From NCBI GenBank assembly GCA_905214865.1, contig CAJMNO010000006.1, positions 1 through 64,000 on the forward strand: a stretch of DNA of 64,000 nt, given 5' to 3'. Below the pieces are notes generated by a model. The model did no database searches. It was not told the DNA's origin and saw nothing but the letters and a program-made list of their open reading frames with translations. The translations under genes were made by a program, and so were the position numbers. Positions 1 through 8,634 of this stretch are shown here, piece after piece. The DNA comes from an uncultured bacterium. GTDB taxonomy: Bacteria; Actinomycetota; Coriobacteriia; Coriobacteriales; Atopobiaceae. Each line of letters starts with the position of its first letter. Position 1 is the stretch's first letter.

Positions 1-129
1 CGCGGCGGGCCGCCCCGCGGGGCCGGGAAGGCGCGCCTCCACGGGACGCACACAAAACTGAATATCCTGTCCTCGTCACTGAGTGGGAGGAGGCCGGATA
101 TCCGCAGGTAAACCCCGCCCAATGTGGAA

Positions 130-165
130 GGGGGAGAGGGGCCGATGCCTTGGCCCCTCTCCCCC
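130..165 (-). terminator. Terminator-like hairpin after the aminotransferase gene
   Basis: A perfect 14-bp stem (GGGGGAGAGGGGCC and its complement) closes an 8-base loop 11 bases past the stop codon of the minus-strand aminotransferase gene. The following minus-strand bases are only TTCC, so the U-tract is weak; efficiency as an intrinsic terminator is uncertain. A similar GGGGAGAGG stem recurs at 2588-2616 and 59724-59775. Confidence 0.55.
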
Positions 166-175
166 ACCGTTGTGT

Positions 176-1297
176 CTAGTCGAACTTTGCGAGCTCCTCG
201 CCCAGAATCCTGAGCCCCTCGCGCAGGACCTCAGGCCTGGCGCAGTAGCCCAGGCGCGCACCCTTGGGCATGTCGAAGCGCGAACCCGGCACCAGGAGCA
301 CCCCCGTGTCCTTGATGAGGTGCAGGCAGAACTCCTCGTCGCCCACCGGAATGTCAAAGCGCACGAACGAGGTGGAGACGCCCTTGGGCGGAATCCACGA
401 GACCCTGGGCTGTTCGTCTATCCACTTCTGCGCGATGTCGCGGTTGCCGAAGATGATCTTGCGGTTGCGCTCCAGCACCTTGTCGCGATGCCGCAGGACG
501 TAGGTTGCGAGCGTGTCGTTGAACACGCCACCGCAGATCATGGTGTTGTCGCGGTAGTGGCGGATGCGGTCGGCAATCTGGTCGTCCGCGATGACCCAGC
601 CAATGCGCGCACCCGGCGTGGAGTAGGTCTTTGAGATCGAGTTAGTGACGATGCCCCTCTCGTAGACGTCTGCCAGGGACACGTAGTCCTCGGTGTTCTC
701 CATGGGAAGGTAGACCTCGTCGCAGAGGACGTAGGCTCCCACCGAACGCGCGATGTCGGCGATCTCGCGGATGGTATCGGCAGAGAGGACCGTGCCGGTG
801 GGGTTGGAGGCGTTGTTGATGCAGATGAGCTTGGTGTCGGGCCTCACGAGCCTGCGGAGCTCGGCCATGTCCGGGCGCCAGCCCAGGTCCTCGCGGATGT
901 GCCAGTACTCGACCTTGGCACCCAGCATGCGGGGGATCTCGTAGAGCGGGGCGTAGGTGGGATACTCGGCGATCACGTGGTCGCCAGGCTCCACGACGGA
1001 GAGGAGCGCGTTGAGGTTGGCGCCCGTGCACCCGTTGGTCTGGAGGATCCTGCTGGGGGCGATGTCGGTGGAATAGAGCTTGCGGACCTCGTCCTTGAAG
1101 GCGGCCGACCCCTCGATCCAGCCGTAGTCCATGGTTGCCTTGGCGACCTCCTCGTCGAGCGTCGCGCCACCCTCGCCATCCAGCTGGCGTATCTCGTCCA
1201 TGGTGAGCGACGCGATGGTCGACTCACCGATGTCCCACTTTGCCAGGCGGTCCCAGTCGTTGAGCCAGGCCTCGACGCCGATCACGGGGATCTTCAT
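176..1297 (-). CDS. PLP-dependent class I/II aminotransferase
   Basis: A 373-residue fold-type I aminotransferase predicted to move an amino group between an amino acid and a 2-oxo acid through pyridoxal phosphate in the cytoplasm. The sequence shows the cofactor-contact motif NNASNPTG (about 161-168), CDEVY (192-196, the Asp that holds the pyridine nitrogen) and SISKTYSTPGARIGW with the Schiff-base lysine at about residue 223. Length is normal for the family and the start has AGAGGAGC upstream. It is the last gene before a terminator hairpin and is about 60 bases downstream of the DUF523-PNP gene on the same strand. The substrate cannot be read from the sequence; the family includes general and capreomycidine-synthase-like members. 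Confidence 0.88.
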   Translation of the reverse strand: MKIPVIGVEAWLNDWDRLAKWDIGESTIASLTMDEIRQLDGEGGATLDEEVAKATMDYGWIEGSAAFKDEVRKLYSTDIAPSRILQTNGCTGANLNALLSVVEPGDHVIAEYPTYAPLYEIPRMLGAKVEYWHIREDLGWRPDMAELRRLVRPDTKLICINNASNPTGTVLSADTIREIADIARSVGAYVLCDEVYLPMENTEDYVSLADVYERGIVTNSISKTYSTPGARIGWVIADDQIADRIRHYRDNTMICGGVFNDTLATYVLRHRDKVLERNRKIIFGNRDIAQKWIDEQPRVSWIPPKGVSTSFVRFDIPVGDEEFCLHLIKDTGVLLVPGSRFDMPKGARLGYCARPEVLREGLRILGEELAKFD

Positions 1298-1355
1298 GGT
1301 GTGTTGCTCCTCTCCCCGGCACCACCGGGCGGTGACGCTCGGGCGACGGAATGTG

Positions 1356-2558
1356 CTACAGCAGGCGGATGATGCCGCGCACCAGGCGCTCGAAGTCGTC
1401 CGCGTGGCGGCCGGCCTCCTCGAGTACGCTCTGGTGAGTGACCGTGGGGTTCCCGCACTCGTTGGCCGCGAGCGTGAGCCCCAGGACGTTCATGCCCAGG
1501 GCGTGCGCCATGATGACCTCGAGCACCGTGGACATGCCCACGTACGAGACGCCCATGGCGCGCATGGCGGCGACCTCCGCCGGGGTCTCGAACGAGGGTC
1601 CGAGCACGCCGGCATACACGCCCTCCTCGACGGTGATGCCCAGGTCGTCCGCCACGCCACGGGCGAGCGTCCTGAGGTAGGGCGTGTAGGCGTCGGACAT
1701 GCCGACGAACGGGGTGTCCAGGTCGCGCACGTCGCGGCCCGCGAGCGGGTTGCGACCGGTGAGGTTGATCTGGTCGGTGAGAATCCCGAGGCCGATGTTG
1801 GCGTTGCCAGGAACGGCACCGGTGGCGCAGGCAAAGATGATGTCGCGGCACCCCAGGTGGTGCGCATGGCGGACGAGGGCGGTGACCTCGGCGGGGTCGT
1901 ACCCCTGGTATAGGTGGATCCTCCCCGGGTAGACGACCACGGGCACGTCGTCGATCGTGCCCACGGTGGCCTCGAAGCTGTGCCCCTGGACCGGGCGCGC
2001 GTCCTCGGGGAAGCCCTCTATGTCGTGGTAGTCGATCCTGCGGACGGGCTTCACGAGCGATGCCAGGTGGCCGAGGCCGGAACCGAGCACTATGGCGACG
2101 GGATGCTCGACGGACGGGGCGCAGCTCCTCACAACGTCTTCGGTAACCACGCGGACTCCTTCCCTCTTGAGGAGGCAGGCGAACAGCCCGTCCCCCTTGG
2201 TGAGACTTCCTGTGTACGTTCCATCGTAGATGACGCCCGAGCCGCACGAGGGACTCTTGGCCTTCAACACGGCGAGCGGCGCGGCGCAATCCAGGGCTCC
2301 CGAGGCACGGACGCGCTCGAGCGAGAGCCTTGCGCCCCTCTCGAAATCCCCCGTGACGTCCGTCCCTCCCCTGAGGAACACGCGGCCATCGCGCTGCTCG
2401 GCGGGAGGGCGCGGGACCGGGAGGCCACTCGCCGACTCGGGGCACACGCCCACCGCCTCAACGCGGGAGCACAGTCTGCGGACCGCGTCGTCGGGCTTGG
2501 CACCACCGTCGTAGCGGCAGGCGACGCCGCGCAGGCACTGGCTCACGATGACCTTCAC
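1356..2558 (-). CDS. DUF523 domain fused to purine-nucleoside phosphorylase
   Basis: A two-domain protein of about 400 residues. Residues 1-145 match DUF523: VSQCLRGVACRYDG near the N-terminus, CPE at 39-41 and LKAKSPSCGSG at 98-108, with conserved cysteines and no known function. Residues 150-400 are a trimeric-type purine-nucleoside phosphorylase, which splits purine nucleosides with phosphate: GSGLGH phosphate loop (159-164), GPSFETPAE, and AANECGN near the base pocket. The start chosen is GTG at 2558, six bases after GAGGTG; a longer reading frame upstream has low-complexity translation and no conserved motif. The fusion suggests a purine-salvage role for DUF523, but that is inference. 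The neighbour downstream is an aminotransferase. Confidence 0.86.
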   Translation of the reverse strand: MKVIVSQCLRGVACRYDGGAKPDDAVRRLCSRVEAVGVCPESASGLPVPRPPAEQRDGRVFLRGGTDVTGDFERGARLSLERVRASGALDCAAPLAVLKAKSPSCGSGVIYDGTYTGSLTKGDGLFACLLKREGVRVVTEDVVRSCAPSVEHPVAIVLGSGLGHLASLVKPVRRIDYHDIEGFPEDARPVQGHSFEATVGTIDDVPVVVYPGRIHLYQGYDPAEVTALVRHAHHLGCRDIIFACATGAVPGNANIGLGILTDQINLTGRNPLAGRDVRDLDTPFVGMSDAYTPYLRTLARGVADDLGITVEEGVYAGVLGPSFETPAEVAAMRAMGVSYVGMSTVLEVIMAHALGMNVLGLTLAANECGNPTVTHQSVLEEAGRHADDFERLVRGIIRLL

Positions 2559-2587
2559 GGACACCACCTCTGGGTCGCGGGGGGGGA

Positions 2588-2616
2588 CGTCCCTCTCCCC
2601 TCGGGGGAGAGGGACG
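2588..2616 (-). terminator. Hairpin between SurA-like and DUF523-PNP genes
   Basis: Perfect 13-bp stem (CGTCCCTCTCCCC and complement) with a 3-base TCG loop, just upstream of the DUF523-PNP start and downstream of the SurA-like gene on the same strand. There is no run of T after it on either strand, so it may be a terminator or a stable 5' leader element of the PNP transcript. Confidence 0.45.
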
Positions 2617-2765
2617 GCGATTTGCACAGGGCTCTTCTGCCCCGTTTTGGGCGTGCATAACGGACGGGGCCGGTGGGCGGGGATTCGTTCCCCAGGAACG
2701 CGAGGGGGCGGGCCGGGCACGAAGCCCGACCCGCCCCCGTGGACGCTATGGCCTTAGGGCCGCTC

Positions 2766-3857
2766 CTACGCGGCGAGGCTGGAGATGGAGATGGAGGCGT
2801 TGCAGAGGATGCCGTCGATATAGCTGGTCCACTGCGTCGACGCCTCGGAGGCCTCGGTGGAGTACTTCTGATAGGCAACGTAGTACGCCGCCTCCGCCGC
2901 CTCGTACGTGGCGGAGTCGTTGGTGATGGTGTACTTGGAAAGCGCCTTGTAGTAGTCGCCGTCGGTGGATGCCCAGGTGCCCTTGTTGGAGTCCCACTCG
3001 TCGCCCGCGAGGTCGATGATGTACTTGGCGTAGTCCGCGGACGCGGTCTGGTCATTTCCGTCGCTGGGGGCGGTCGGCGCGGTGGGCTGCGTTGAGGTGG
3101 CGCCCACGACCTTGTCCTTGAGCTTGCTCATCTCGGCGGACTGCTTGAGGATCGTCTTCACGGTGTCGGCGTCCATGCCGTAGTTGGACGCGATGGTGTC
3201 GAAGTCGTCGGTCCCCAGCTGCTCCTTGGCGTAGGACTTGACGTCGTCATCCGACACGGAGATGCCCTGGGCCTCGGCCTCCTGCTGGATGATCTGGGAG
3301 CGGGCGGCGGAGAGGATCGCGTCTGCCGTGGGCAGCGTGTAGTTGCCGTTGCTGTCCTTGGCGTTGTCGAGCGTCGAGTTCATCTGGATGACATCGCGCG
3401 CGGTGAGGTTGGTAGTCTTGCCATTGTACGTGTAGGTGGCGACCACGGTGTCGAGCTGGCCCTCGGAGACGGTGGTCTTGCCGCTCGCGGACGTCACGCC
3501 GCCCAGGAAGAACTTACCGATCGCGATGCCGCCGGCGAGGCACACGACCGCGATGATGACCCAGACGAAGGTAGGGAGGCCACGATGGCCCTTGGACTTG
3601 CCCTTTGCCTTCTTGTCCTTCTCACGCGCCGCCTTCTTGGCGGCCTTTCTCGCCGCCTTCTCGGCAGCCTTCTTCTCCTTGGCGAGCGCCTTCTCGTCGA
3701 CCTTCCCGGGCTTGTCGCCCTCGCCGTCAGGCTGGTCGTCGCCCCGGGCCCCTGCGTCGCCCTGCTCGGCCTGGGACTCCGCCTGGGTGGCGTCGTCGGC
3801 CTTGGGCTGGTCCTCCTCCGGCCTCTCGTCCTCGTTGTCGTTGATGGTGTCTGCCAT
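2766..3857 (-). CDS. Membrane-anchored protein with SurA N-terminal-like domain
   Basis: About 363 residues. The first ~90 residues are very acidic then Lys/Ala-rich (repeats of KKAAEKAARKAAKKAAREK type), followed by one membrane segment (LPTFVWVIIAVVCLAGGIAIGKFFLGG, about 97-123) and an extracytoplasmic helical region resembling the chaperone domain of SurA/PrsA. No parvulin prolyl-isomerase domain is seen after it. Likely an N-in/C-out exported chaperone-like protein; the client is unknown. The start ATG at 3857 has AGAGGGGGAG six bases upstream; an upstream in-frame extension is rejected because it lacks a ribosome site. The HEAT-repeat gene lies 150 bases upstream on the same strand. Confidence 0.7.
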   Translation of the reverse strand: MADTINDNEDERPEEDQPKADDATQAESQAEQGDAGARGDDQPDGEGDKPGKVDEKALAKEKKAAEKAARKAAKKAAREKDKKAKGKSKGHRGLPTFVWVIIAVVCLAGGIAIGKFFLGGVTSASGKTTVSEGQLDTVVATYTYNGKTTNLTARDVIQMNSTLDNAKDSNGNYTLPTADAILSAARSQIIQQEAEAQGISVSDDDVKSYAKEQLGTDDFDTIASNYGMDADTVKTILKQSAEMSKLKDKVVGATSTQPTAPTAPSDGNDQTASADYAKYIIDLAGDEWDSNKGTWASTDGDYYKALSKYTITNDSATYEAAEAAYYVAYQKYSTEASEASTQWTSYIDGILCNASISISSLAA

Positions 3858-4009
3858 CGACTCCCCCTCTTGCAGTGGCGCGCCGAGTTGGGACGCACCT
3901 GCCAATAGTGCCAACGTTGGAAGATGGTAGCACCTTGGCATGGCGCGCCCCTCTCCCCTGCCGCCCAGGCTGCGGGGAGGGCCGCTCGCCTTGGTGCCGG
4001 CGCCCCGCG

Positions 4010-4588
4010 CTACTTGCGGGAGCACTCCTCCAGGATCTGCTTGGAGTACGTCTTGGTGTAGCCGCGCCCGTTCTGGGCATCGAAGCCAACGCGGGCGCCG
4101 ACCGCGGCCCTCACCTTATCAGAGATGCTGCCCTGCACGAATTCCTGCAGGCAGACCAGCATGTCGTGGTACTCGGGGTCGCCGTGGTAGCACTGGATCG
4201 CCTCGTCGAGGAGCGGCCAGGCCTCCTCGGAGCGCTGCTCGGAGGTGGCGCCGTACTGGGCGATGAACCTGAACGCCTGGAGCCTCACGGCCGCGGACGT
4301 CTCGTCGAAGAGCGAGGCCTCGGCACCGTCGAAGGCATCCACCACAGAAGAGGCATCTACCTTGGCGATTTCTGAGAGGGCCGAGAGGACCTCCCAGCGG
4401 GTCTGCGCCTCGGGGCGGTCGAGCGCGTCGATGAGCTTGGGCGCGTAGGGAACGAGCGCGTCGGGGCTCGTCCTGGCGATGGCCTCGATGGTGTGGGCCG
4501 CCTCCTGGCGTCCCCTCCTCCCCGCGCCCGAGAGCTGCCCCATGAGGACGTCCAGCGCCGCCCGGTCCTTGCTGTCCTGGTCTGCCAT
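4010..4588 (-). CDS. HEAT-repeat protein
   Basis: A 192-residue all-helical cytoplasmic protein. Pairs of helices of the HEAT type are visible, for example ALVPYAPKLIDALDRPEAQ followed by RWEVLSALSEIAKVD, and later VRLQAFRFIAQYG. Such proteins are scaffolds for protein-protein contact; no catalytic motif is present and no partner can be named. It starts 18 bases downstream of the NYN-domain gene on the same strand, so the two are probably co-transcribed. The start ATG follows GAGAGGGGATACACGCA. Confidence 0.72.
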   Translation of the reverse strand: MADQDSKDRAALDVLMGQLSGAGRRGRQEAAHTIEAIARTSPDALVPYAPKLIDALDRPEAQTRWEVLSALSEIAKVDASSVVDAFDGAEASLFDETSAAVRLQAFRFIAQYGATSEQRSEEAWPLLDEAIQCYHGDPEYHDMLVCLQEFVQGSISDKVRAAVGARVGFDAQNGRGYTKTYSKQILEECSRK

Positions 4589-4606
4589 TGCGTGTATCCC
4601 CTCTCG

Positions 4607-5383
4607 TTACTCGCAGAAGCCGTCTACCATGACGGTGCCGCTCTTAGAATCCTGGTGGATGGTGATGAAGCCCAGCTTTGACGCCTCGCGCAGCAGGTTG
4701 CTGAACGACCGGTAGCCAAAGCTCCTCTCGGAGAACTGCGGGCGCTTGCGCCGCATCGTGTCCTTGAGGCGCGAGGCGAGCACGGCACTGTCACTCTCGC
4801 CCTGCAGCGCGTCGATGGTCTCGAACAGGAGCTGGTAGCACTCGTGCTTCTCCTTGGGGACCTTTGCCGCGTAGTCCGGGATACCGCCCGTATTGACGAT
4901 GTCCTCGTAAAACAGGAACTCGTCGCAGTTCTCGGCGAGCAGGGTGCTCGTCGCCTCCTTGGTGCCCACCCCGATGACCGTCTTGCCAAACTCCTTGAGC
5001 TTGGCGACGAGTGGCGAGAAGTCCGAGTCGCCGGACAGGATCGCGAAGGTGTCGATGTGGTCCTTGGTGAGGCACATCTCCATTGCGTCGACGGCAAGGC
5101 GGATGTCGGCCGAGTTCTTGCCGGTGTAGGCGCGGTCGGGTATCTCGATGAGCTCGATGCCGAGCTCGTGGAGTGGCGTGATGGCGTCCTCGAACCGCTG
5201 CCAGTCGCAGTAGGCGCGCTTTGCGGTGATGCGGCCCTTGTCGACCAGCCTCTCGAGGATGCGCTTGACGTCCGGGCGCGGACCGGGGTCCTGGTGCCCG
5301 TTGCGCCGGCGCTTGCCAGTCCCGAGGGCGAGGTTCTCGTAGTCGATGAGAACCGCCATCGAGCTCTGGTTGGTGTCGCTCAT
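4607..5383 (-). CDS. NYN (LabA-like PIN) nuclease-fold protein with C-terminal OST-HTH domain
   Basis: About 258 residues. Residues 8-165 form a NYN/PIN-like domain: LIDYENLALG, DIRLAVDAMEM and AILSGDSDFSPLVAKLKEFG carry the conserved acidic residues (D of IDYEN, D of DIRLAVD, D of GDSD) expected for a metal-dependent ribonuclease. The C-terminal ~75 residues (from ESDSAVLASRLKDTMRRKRP to GFITIHQD) fit the OST-HTH/LOTUS winged-helix fold that binds RNA. A function in RNA processing or decay is inferred from the domains. The start at 5383 is supported by AGGAAAGGAA upstream and by the family N-terminus. A tandem 21-bp repeat lies about 80 bases upstream. Confidence 0.85.
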   Translation of the reverse strand: MSDTNQSSMAVLIDYENLALGTGKRRRNGHQDPGPRPDVKRILERLVDKGRITAKRAYCDWQRFEDAITPLHELGIELIEIPDRAYTGKNSADIRLAVDAMEMCLTKDHIDTFAILSGDSDFSPLVAKLKEFGKTVIGVGTKEATSTLLAENCDEFLFYEDIVNTGGIPDYAAKVPKEKHECYQLLFETIDALQGESDSAVLASRLKDTMRRKRPQFSERSFGYRSFSNLLREASKLGFITIHQDSKSGTVMVDGFCE

Positions 5384-5462
5384 TGGTGGTGCGTTCCTTT
5401 CCTGCGGGAAGTCGGCGGGGCAGTTCCCGCCCCGCGAGAGCATATATCAGAACATACGGAGG

Positions 5463-5504
5463 TTTCGTACCCAAACGAGGGGATTTCGAACCTAGGCGAG
5501 AGGA
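5463..5504. repeat. Two tandem 21-bp direct repeats upstream of the NYN gene
   Basis: TTTCGTACCCAAACGAGGGGA (5463-5483) is followed immediately by TTTCGAACCTAGGCGAGAGGA (5484-5504), 16 of 21 positions identical. They lie 80-120 bases before the NYN start, next to an AT-richer stretch (catatatcag at 5440) that could hold its promoter. Two half-turn-related direct repeats here look like binding sites for a regulator; no protein can be assigned. Confidence 0.45.
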
Positions 5505-5545
5505 ACGTGCCACTCCGCGGCGGCCGCGATGCCATGGGGAAACGC

Positions 5546-5593
5546 GGGGAGCCCGGATCCCGGGGCCTCTCGCCCCCGTGAATCCGGGCCCCC
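5546..5593 (-). terminator. Terminator-like hairpin after the LxxG-heptad gene
   Basis: GGGGAGCCCGGAT (5546-5558) pairs with ATCCGGGCCCCC (5582-5593), and the inner CGGGG/CCCCG extends the stem. It lies about 40 bases past the stop of the minus-strand LxxG-heptad gene. No clear U-tract follows, so strength is uncertain. Confidence 0.45.
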
Positions 5594-5631
5594 TTGCACG
5601 CCGTCCTCAGTGGCGCGGAGCGTGCCGTTTC

Positions 5632-8583
5632 CTACTCGTCCTTCCCCTTGTTCGAGAAGAGGTCGGTGAGGCGCTGCGTGAACGACTCGTCCTGCGTGCT
5701 GGATGAGTCGTCGTCCTTGCCCTTGTTGGAGGAGTCGTCCTTCTTGACGCCGCTCACCACGTAGACGAACTGGACGTCCTTGACGTTGGAGTTGCTGGGG
5801 TCGACGAAGGAGTGCAGCGCGTAGCCGGTTCCCAGGCGCTCGTCGATGGCCTGCTGCACCTGGTCGAGGACCTTCTGGTCCATGCCGTCCACCGACGCCG
5901 CGAGGGTGTCGAGGCCGCTCGAGAGCTCCTCGGACCCGCTGTACGCGGTCCCGGTGCCGTCTGCGAGGGTGCCCAGGCCGTCCTCCAAGGTGCCGGTGCC
6001 GGTGGCAAGCTGCCACGCGCCGGTCCTGAGGGCGGTGGTGCCGCTGCCCAGCGTGTCGAGCCCCTGCTTGAGCGTCGACGCGCCGCCCGCGAGGGTGCGG
6101 GCGCCCGTGGCGGCCGTCTTGGCGTTGTCGTCCACGGTCTTGGCTCCGCTCGCAAGGCTCCTCGCGCCGGCATCGAGCTTGGTCGACCCGCTGTGCAGCG
6201 TGTCGAGTCCCTGCTCGAGCTGGGCGGCGCCATCAGAGACGCGCTTGGCGCCCGTGGCGGCCGCGGAGGCGTTCTGGTCCACTGCCGCGGCACCCGCGGA
6301 GAGCTGCTCGGCCGCGCTGAGGAGCGTGGGATTGCCCGATGCGTCCGTGCCCTCGGTGGTGAGGCTGTCGACCAGCTCGCTGGTTCCGTCCGCGACGCTC
6401 TGCGCGCCACCCGCGAGCACGCTCAGCTGGTCGAGCTGGCCCTGCATCCCCGCAAGCTGCTGCTGGGTGCCGGAGACGAGCTGCTTGGAGCTGTCGAGGA
6501 CCTTCCCGGACTGGTCGAGCACGCCGCTTGCGCTGCTGGTGAGGCTGCCGGTTCCCTTCTGGATGGTGACGAGGTCGCCCGCCAGCGTCTGGGCGTCGCT
6601 CGACAGGGTCTGGGTGTCGACCCCCTGCGCCGCCGCCGCGACGCCCTGGATGGCCTGCGCGGCGGACTGGGCGCTCTTGGCGGCGTCCCCGGCGCTGCCG
6701 GCCGCGCTGCTGGCGTCGGACGCCGCGTCACCCGCACCCTGCGCGGCGGTTCCCGCAGAGCTCGCGGCGCTGCTCGCCTTGTTCATGGCATCCGTGATGG
6801 TCGCCTTCTGCGCGTCGGTGAGACTCGCGTCGCCCAGGAGCCCCGAGAGCTCGCTCGCGGCGGACGATGCGTCACCCGAGGCGGACTGGGCACTCGATGC
6901 CGCGGACTGCGCCTTCTGGGCGGCGGAGCCGGCGGACTGGGCGGCGGCCGCACCCTGCTGCGCCGCCGTCGCCGCGCTGCCACCGGCCGAGGAGAGGCTC
7001 TCCTTGAGGCCACCGAGCTGCGACTGCACGGTCTTGAGGTCGTTCGCCACCTTCTGGCCATCCGACTCGGTCTTCTGCGCGAGCGGCGTGAGCTGCTGGG
7101 CGGACGAGCTGATGCCGTCCACCTCGCCCTGGATCTGGGCGATCTGCGCCTGCAGGGAGTCGAGCTGCGTGCTGGCCTGCGTGAGCATGTTGGGAAGCGT
7201 GCTGGCGAGTTGTGTCTGCAGCTGGCTCACGCCGCCTGCGACCTGCGCCGAACCCGACTTGAGCCGTGCGAGGTCACCCGACTTTGCGGCAAGGGCGGAC
7301 TGGAGCGCGGAGGCGCCGCTGGCAACCTGGCTGGTCCCCTGGGACTGCAGCGCGGAGACGCCGCTCGAGAGTTGGCTCGCCCCGTCGGCGACCTGACGCC
7401 CGCCCGCTGCGGCCTGCTCCGTCCCCGCAACCGCCTGCGAGGTGCCGTCGGCAAGCTGGCTTGCCCCGGAGGAGACGGCGCTGGTCCCCTCTCGCTGGAG
7501 CCTGCTCACGCCGTCGGCAAGCTGGCTGGCCCCGGCGGCGAGCTCCGCGGAGCCGGCATCCGCCTGCCCCGCTCCTGACGCGAGCCTGTCGGACCCCGAC
7601 GCAAGCTGCGTGGCTCCCGCCCCGAGCTTCGCCGCCCCGGCGACGGCGCTGTCCGCACCGACGTTGAGCTGGTACAGGCCAGCGGCGAGGGACTTGCCGC
7701 CCTGGTCGAGCTGGTCGACGCCGCTCTGGAGCTTGGACGTGGCATCGGTGAGCTTTGAGGTGTCGTAGTCGCTCACGTTGGTGTCGAGCGAGATGGGCAT
7801 GGCCGCTATCTGCCAGCCGGAGTAGGTGAAGTCGCTCGCCTTGCCCTTGATGTGCCAGTCTCCGTTGCTGCCGGGGAGCAGCAGGTAGGTGACCACGGTC
7901 TTGTTGCCCACGGTCGCGATGGTGGCGTCCTTGGCGTCGGAGAGCGAGAAGGTGCCGTTGTCGAAGGTCCCCTGCGCCTGGACCATGAAGCTCTTGGCGA
8001 AGTCGGCCGTGCTGGTGTCGTCGGAGAGCCCGTCGATCTTGAGCTCGATGTCCAGGTCGCCGTCCTTGCCGGCGAGGTCAGAGGGCGAGACCTCCTTGCC
8101 GTCGAGGCGATAGGTCACCGAGACGTTCCAGGGAAGCTGGGTCGAGGCGTCGAGGTCGCCCTGGTAGTAGAAGGGCTTGCCGGCGAGCGTGGTCACGTCC
8201 ACCTTGCCGCCATCGTCGTCCAGCTTCTGCGAGGTGGTGAGGTTCTGCAGCTTGGTGTAGGTGCCGGGGTCGCTCACGTCCTGCGCGGTGTCGGTGTCCC
8301 AGTAGTTCACCACGTAGACGCCGCTCTTCTCGCCCGCGGCATCCGTCTTTGCGTAGACGATCTCCTTCTTGGCGGTCTGGGAGGTTCCCTTCTGCTCGGT
8401 GGAGTCGGGGTCGGTGGTCTGCCCGTTCGCCTCGTCCGCCATGGCCCGCACGGCACCGAAGGGGATTGACATCGAGATGCCCAGGACCGCGCTCATGGCA
8501 CCCGCCATGACCCGCCTGCCGCGCCCCATGCCGCCCCTTCCGGGAAGGTCTCCGCTCGCATACCGCCTCGTGCTCTTGCTCAT
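5632..8583 (-). CDS. Secreted LxxG-heptad repeat coiled-coil protein (YhgE/Pip-like)
   Basis: A 983-residue Ala/Ser/Gly-rich protein. The N-terminus has a twin-basic region then a hydrophobic export segment (about residues 26-48, ending AVRAMA). Residues ~290-470 and 700-900 are built of xxxLxxG heptads (SGASQLADGVSQL type) known from Pip/YhgE and MMPL-linked proteins; the middle is long Ala/Gln/Ser coiled coil. The C-terminus is short, acidic and Lys/Asp/Ser-rich (DDSSNKGKDDDSSS) with no membrane segments, unlike full YhgE. It follows the MMPL transporter gene by 51 bases on the same strand, so it is probably a partner of that exporter at the cell surface. The divergent TetR gene likely controls both. 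Confidence 0.75.
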   Translation of the reverse strand: MSKSTRRYASGDLPGRGGMGRGRRVMAGAMSAVLGISMSIPFGAVRAMADEANGQTTDPDSTEQKGTSQTAKKEIVYAKTDAAGEKSGVYVVNYWDTDTAQDVSDPGTYTKLQNLTTSQKLDDDGGKVDVTTLAGKPFYYQGDLDASTQLPWNVSVTYRLDGKEVSPSDLAGKDGDLDIELKIDGLSDDTSTADFAKSFMVQAQGTFDNGTFSLSDAKDATIATVGNKTVVTYLLLPGSNGDWHIKGKASDFTYSGWQIAAMPISLDTNVSDYDTSKLTDATSKLQSGVDQLDQGGKSLAAGLYQLNVGADSAVAGAAKLGAGATQLASGSDRLASGAGQADAGSAELAAGASQLADGVSRLQREGTSAVSSGASQLADGTSQAVAGTEQAAAGGRQVADGASQLSSGVSALQSQGTSQVASGASALQSALAAKSGDLARLKSGSAQVAGGVSQLQTQLASTLPNMLTQASTQLDSLQAQIAQIQGEVDGISSSAQQLTPLAQKTESDGQKVANDLKTVQSQLGGLKESLSSAGGSAATAAQQGAAAAQSAGSAAQKAQSAASSAQSASGDASSAASELSGLLGDASLTDAQKATITDAMNKASSAASSAGTAAQGAGDAASDASSAAGSAGDAAKSAQSAAQAIQGVAAAAQGVDTQTLSSDAQTLAGDLVTIQKGTGSLTSSASGVLDQSGKVLDSSKQLVSGTQQQLAGMQGQLDQLSVLAGGAQSVADGTSELVDSLTTEGTDASGNPTLLSAAEQLSAGAAAVDQNASAAATGAKRVSDGAAQLEQGLDTLHSGSTKLDAGARSLASGAKTVDDNAKTAATGARTLAGGASTLKQGLDTLGSGTTALRTGAWQLATGTGTLEDGLGTLADGTGTAYSGSEELSSGLDTLAASVDGMDQKVLDQVQQAIDERLGTGYALHSFVDPSNSNVKDVQFVYVVSGVKKDDSSNKGKDDDSSSTQDESFTQRLTDLFSNKGKDE

Positions 8584-8634
8584 GTCTGGTCACTCCGATT
8601 TCAGTCAGTCAACGTTTCCTGTGCCTTGGTGGGG

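Noticed and set aside
1..129. Gene at the left window edge
   Set aside because: Only a GC-rich hairpin-like stretch and no frame with a ribosome site or recognisable product.
5461..5510. Possible tRNA T-arm (GGTTCGAAATCCCC on the minus strand)
   Set aside because: The flanks do not pair as a T-stem and no cloverleaf forms; the sequence is explained by the 21-bp tandem repeat.
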